A stretch of 43,052 nt of DNA from Hyphomicrobiales bacterium (lineage in GTDB: Bacteria; Pseudomonadota; Alphaproteobacteria; Rhizobiales; Rhizobiaceae). The notes under the pieces are model-generated. The model did no database searches. It was not told where the DNA came from and was given only the letters and a program-made list of their open reading frames with translations. Numbering within the stretch: the stretch's first letter is position 1; the number at the start of each line of letters is the position of its first letter. The DNA lies in contig UBMI01000017.1 in the NCBI GenBank assembly GCA_900466475.1, positions 1 to 43,052 on the forward strand. Direction: 5' to 3'. The position numbers and the translations under genes are program-made. Below are positions 41,999 through 43,052 of the stretch, one piece after another.

Positions 41999-43024
41999 TC
42001 AAGGTTGATCGGCTTGCCCGGCGGAACGGCGAAAGACGAGCGTACATGGCAGTCTCTCGACGCCTGGCTCGATCGCCTCGCCTTTCGACAAGGCAAGGAT
42101 CGCTAGCCCTGCCCGGTGACCAAGCTCCTTGAGTTCCATGTCGATGGTCGTCAGCGGCGGACGTGTCTGCCGTGAGACGACCTCCCAATTGTCGAAACCG
42201 ACCACCGCGACGTCGCCCGGGATGGAAATGTTTCTGTCGCGCAGCGCATCGATGACGCCACGGGCGATCTCGTCGCTGCCGCAGAAGATCGCATCCGGTT
42301 TCGCCCCGGATCGCGAGAAGACGGTTTCGATCGCCGCATGTCCCCACTCCTCCGACCAGTCGCCGAACATGACCTCGGCCGCCGACCCGACGAGCTCCCG
42401 ATAGGCCTCTGCGCGGATGCAGGCAGCGCGATAGTTCTGCTCGCCGGTGATGTGCAGAATGCGCGACCGGCCGAGAGCCTGAAGATGTTCGACTGCGAGG
42501 CGCGCGCCTTGAGCATCATCGGGATGAAAGCTGACGCTGTCCGATGGCCCCTGCGCGAAGACATAGACCACCGGAATGCCCAGCTGTGTCAGTTCCGGAG
42601 GTGGCTCCATGTCGATGCGTGTCGCGGTGAAGATGATGCCGTCGACCTGTCTGTCGCGCAGCGCTTCGAGATGCAGTCTCGCCAGTCGCGGATCATTGTT
42701 GGTGGCACAGAGGAAAAGCGAGACGCCGTGATCGACCAGCACTTCCGAGACGCCGCTCGCCATCGGCAAGGTTAGACGCCCATAGGTGTCGTTGGTCAGC
42801 ATTCCAATCGCGTGGCTGCGCTTGGTCAGCAACCCACGCGCGAGCGCATTCGGACGAAATCCGATTTCCTCGGCGATCCGCCTTACCTTTTCGCGGGTTT
42901 CGGCATTGGTTCGCCCGGTGCCGTTCAGCGCGTTCGAGGCCGTTGAAATACTTACCCCCGCAGCCTTCGCTACGTCACGGATCGTATGCCGGCCGCCACC
43001 CGATTCTTTCAAATTCGCACCCAT
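41999..43024 (-). CDS. LacI-family transcriptional regulator
   Basis: A 341-residue repressor of LacI/GalR type. The N-terminal HTH with hinge is at about 13-65 (TIRDVAKAAGVSISTASNAL, then RTNAETREKVRRIAEEIGFR), followed by a periplasmic-binding-protein-like sugar domain (IGMLTNDTYGRLTLPMASGV, DGIIFTATRID, DAIFCGSDEIARGVIDALRD, VVGFDNWEV, PPLTTIDMELKELG). It is complete. A palindromic site lies just upstream at 43038-43049. Its targets probably lie beyond the window edge. Confidence 0.93.
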   Translation of the reverse strand: MGANLKESGGGRHTIRDVAKAAGVSISTASNALNGTGRTNAETREKVRRIAEEIGFRPNALARGLLTKRSHAIGMLTNDTYGRLTLPMASGVSEVLVDHGVSLFLCATNNDPRLARLHLEALRDRQVDGIIFTATRIDMEPPPELTQLGIPVVYVFAQGPSDSVSFHPDDAQGARLAVEHLQALGRSRILHITGEQNYRAACIRAEAYRELVGSAAEVMFGDWSEEWGHAAIETVFSRSGAKPDAIFCGSDEIARGVIDALRDRNISIPGDVAVVGFDNWEVVSRQTRPPLTTIDMELKELGHRAGLAILALSKGEAIEPGVERLPCTLVFRRSAGQADQP

Positions 43025-43037
43025 CCAACTGCTTTGT

Positions 43038-43049
43038 TAAAACCTTTTA
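43038..43049. promoter_or_regulatory. Candidate LacI-type operator
   Basis: TAAAA-CC-TTTTA, with perfect five-base arms, resembles the TAAAACGTTTTA-type palindromes bound by many LacI-family proteins and differs at one central base. It lies 14-25 bases upstream of the LacI-type start, consistent with autorepression or control of a divergent gene outside the window. Confidence 0.45.
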
Positions 43050-43052
43050 GCA

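Overview
The window reads as a GC-rich chromosomal or megaplasmid segment of a Rhizobiaceae-type alphaproteobacterium (Rhizobium / Agrobacterium / Sinorhizobium group). The evidence is strong G/C bias at third codon positions, the density of solute-importer operons each with its own regulator, many ATGA or TGATG stop/start overlaps, a DUF4167-like protein, and enzymes of rhizobial type. I see no tRNA, rRNA, CRISPR array, insertion sequence or replication origin.

Layout. 1-2408: the 3' end of an unidentified gene, then gmd and fcl (GDP-L-fucose synthesis for surface glycans). 2443-4281 (-): a GAF-GGDEF-EAL c-di-GMP protein with a degenerate GGDEF site. 4494-9857: a GntR/FCD regulator divergent from an operon of an M20 amidohydrolase plus a polar-amino-acid-type ABC importer. 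10112-13472: an unknown small gene, a MYG1-like DHH-type protein with a small secreted partner, and a DUF4167-like minigene translationally coupled to a fatty acid desaturase. 13500-19306: a LuxR-type regulator divergent from a PotABCD-like ABC importer plus an SDR dehydrogenase. 19303-25341 (-): a GntR/FCD regulator, a TRAP transporter (DctP-Q-M) and an L-idonate 5-dehydrogenase-like enzyme, preceded by an Ldh2/YiaK-family oxidoreductase. 25463-27738: an AraC-type regulator divergent from the GH4 alpha-galactosidase melA, closed by an intrinsic terminator. 27936-36151: a tightly coupled operon of DeoR-type repressor, BadF/BadG-type hexosamine kinase, CUT1 sugar ABC importer, SIS-domain aminosugar-phosphate isomerase/deaminase, GatZ/KbaZ-family protein and UgpC-type ATPase. 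36245-43024: an orphan chemoreceptor ending in a CheR/CheB-docking pentapeptide, a LuxR-type regulator, a secreted cupin, an MFS transporter and a LacI-type regulator.

How it works together. Most of the window is a set of independent catabolic cassettes, each made of a regulator, an importer and one or more enzymes: an amide or peptide-like conjugate, a polyamine-like compound, a hexonate, alpha-galactosides, and an aminosugar. The most interesting is 27936-36151. Its content fits a short galactosamine route: import, 6-phosphorylation, deamination/isomerisation to tagatose 6-phosphate, then conversion to fructose 6-phosphate by a PF08013 protein acting as a 4-epimerase. Neither a deacetylase nor an aldolase is encoded in the cluster. 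Several palindromic candidate operators lie upstream of the regulators and are listed separately.
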